Made by a program: the position numbers and the translations under genes. Shown here piece after piece: positions 30,955 through 31,043 of a DNA stretch of 31,043 nt. Positions within the stretch are counted from its first letter, which is position 1; each line of letters begins with the position of its first letter. Below the pieces are notes generated by a model. It had not been told where the DNA came from. It was given only the letters and a program-made list of their open reading frames with translations, and made no database searches. The stretch comes from an uncultured Collinsella sp. (GTDB lineage Bacteria > Actinomycetota > Coriobacteriia > Coriobacteriales > Coriobacteriaceae), in the NCBI GenBank assembly GCA_900549025.1, contig URMZ01000022.1:1-31043 (forward strand), read 5' to 3'.

Positions 30955-31043
30955 CCCGACAGCCACAGCAACGCCAATGTTATGGCACCGACAGACACTA
31001 TGACCCAATCCGAGGGCACTAAAAAGATAGGAGCCCCCGCTCG

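Noticed and set aside
30774..31019. 81-residue minus-strand frame at the right edge
   Set aside because: Crosses a terminator hairpin and the tgt leader; no ribosome site or motif.

Overview
The window is a GC-rich, densely coded bacterial chromosome segment with short intergenic gaps, Shine-Dalgarno sites of the AAGGAG/GAAAGG type and frequent strand switches. The gene set, the strong GC-rich codon bias, the hairpin-rich intergenic regions and the lineage-restricted hypothetical proteins suggest a gut member of the Coriobacteriia (Actinomycetota), most likely Collinsella or a close relative. That assignment is inferred from general resemblance, not from a search. No rRNA, tRNA, CRISPR array, phage module or complete insertion sequence was seen.

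Left part (1-10 kb): a miniature Phd/YefM-like antitoxin gene with its own operator; the serine pair serC-serA closed by a strong terminator; an orphan AbiEi/PD-(D/E)XK-like protein on the minus strand; an M20 peptidase; a shortened DUF1015 protein; two tandem histidine phosphatases; a nitroreductase; and a DUF308 membrane protein abutting a YaiI/YqxD protein.

Middle part (10-18 kb) is rich in metal-homeostasis genes. A His-rich ArsP_2-type exporter has a palindromic operator over its promoter and is divergent from a DEDD exonuclease. An AT-richer accessory patch follows, with a second AbiEi/PD-(D/E)XK-like paralogue and a 251-bp element with 43-bp terminal inverted repeats that looks like a MITE. 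Next is a zinc-efflux locus: a SmtB-like ArsR repressor, a free-standing HMA metal-binding protein and a P1B-2 ATPase without its own HMA domain. Three copies of one dyad operator link these genes. A DtxR/MntR-type regulator lies convergently, across a 125-bp inverted repeat.

Right part (18-31 kb): a Cof-type HAD phosphatase with an ABC-F ATPase; the phosphate uptake operon pstSCAB (no phoU), whose PstS carries both a twin-arginine motif and a lipobox; a PepV dipeptidase with a HAD phosphatase, divergent from a DegV protein; a complete DinJ/YafQ-type toxin-antitoxin pair; a LOG-family protein; and tgt.

Many intergenic gaps hold hairpins. Several share a GGGGAC or GGGAC core next to unrelated arms, which suggests a dispersed REP-like family. 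Two others are long inverted repeats of 106 and 125 bp. The most notable signals are the metal-efflux operator architecture, the pair of diverged nuclease-like paralogues, the MITE-like element, the REP-like hairpins and the mini-antitoxin.
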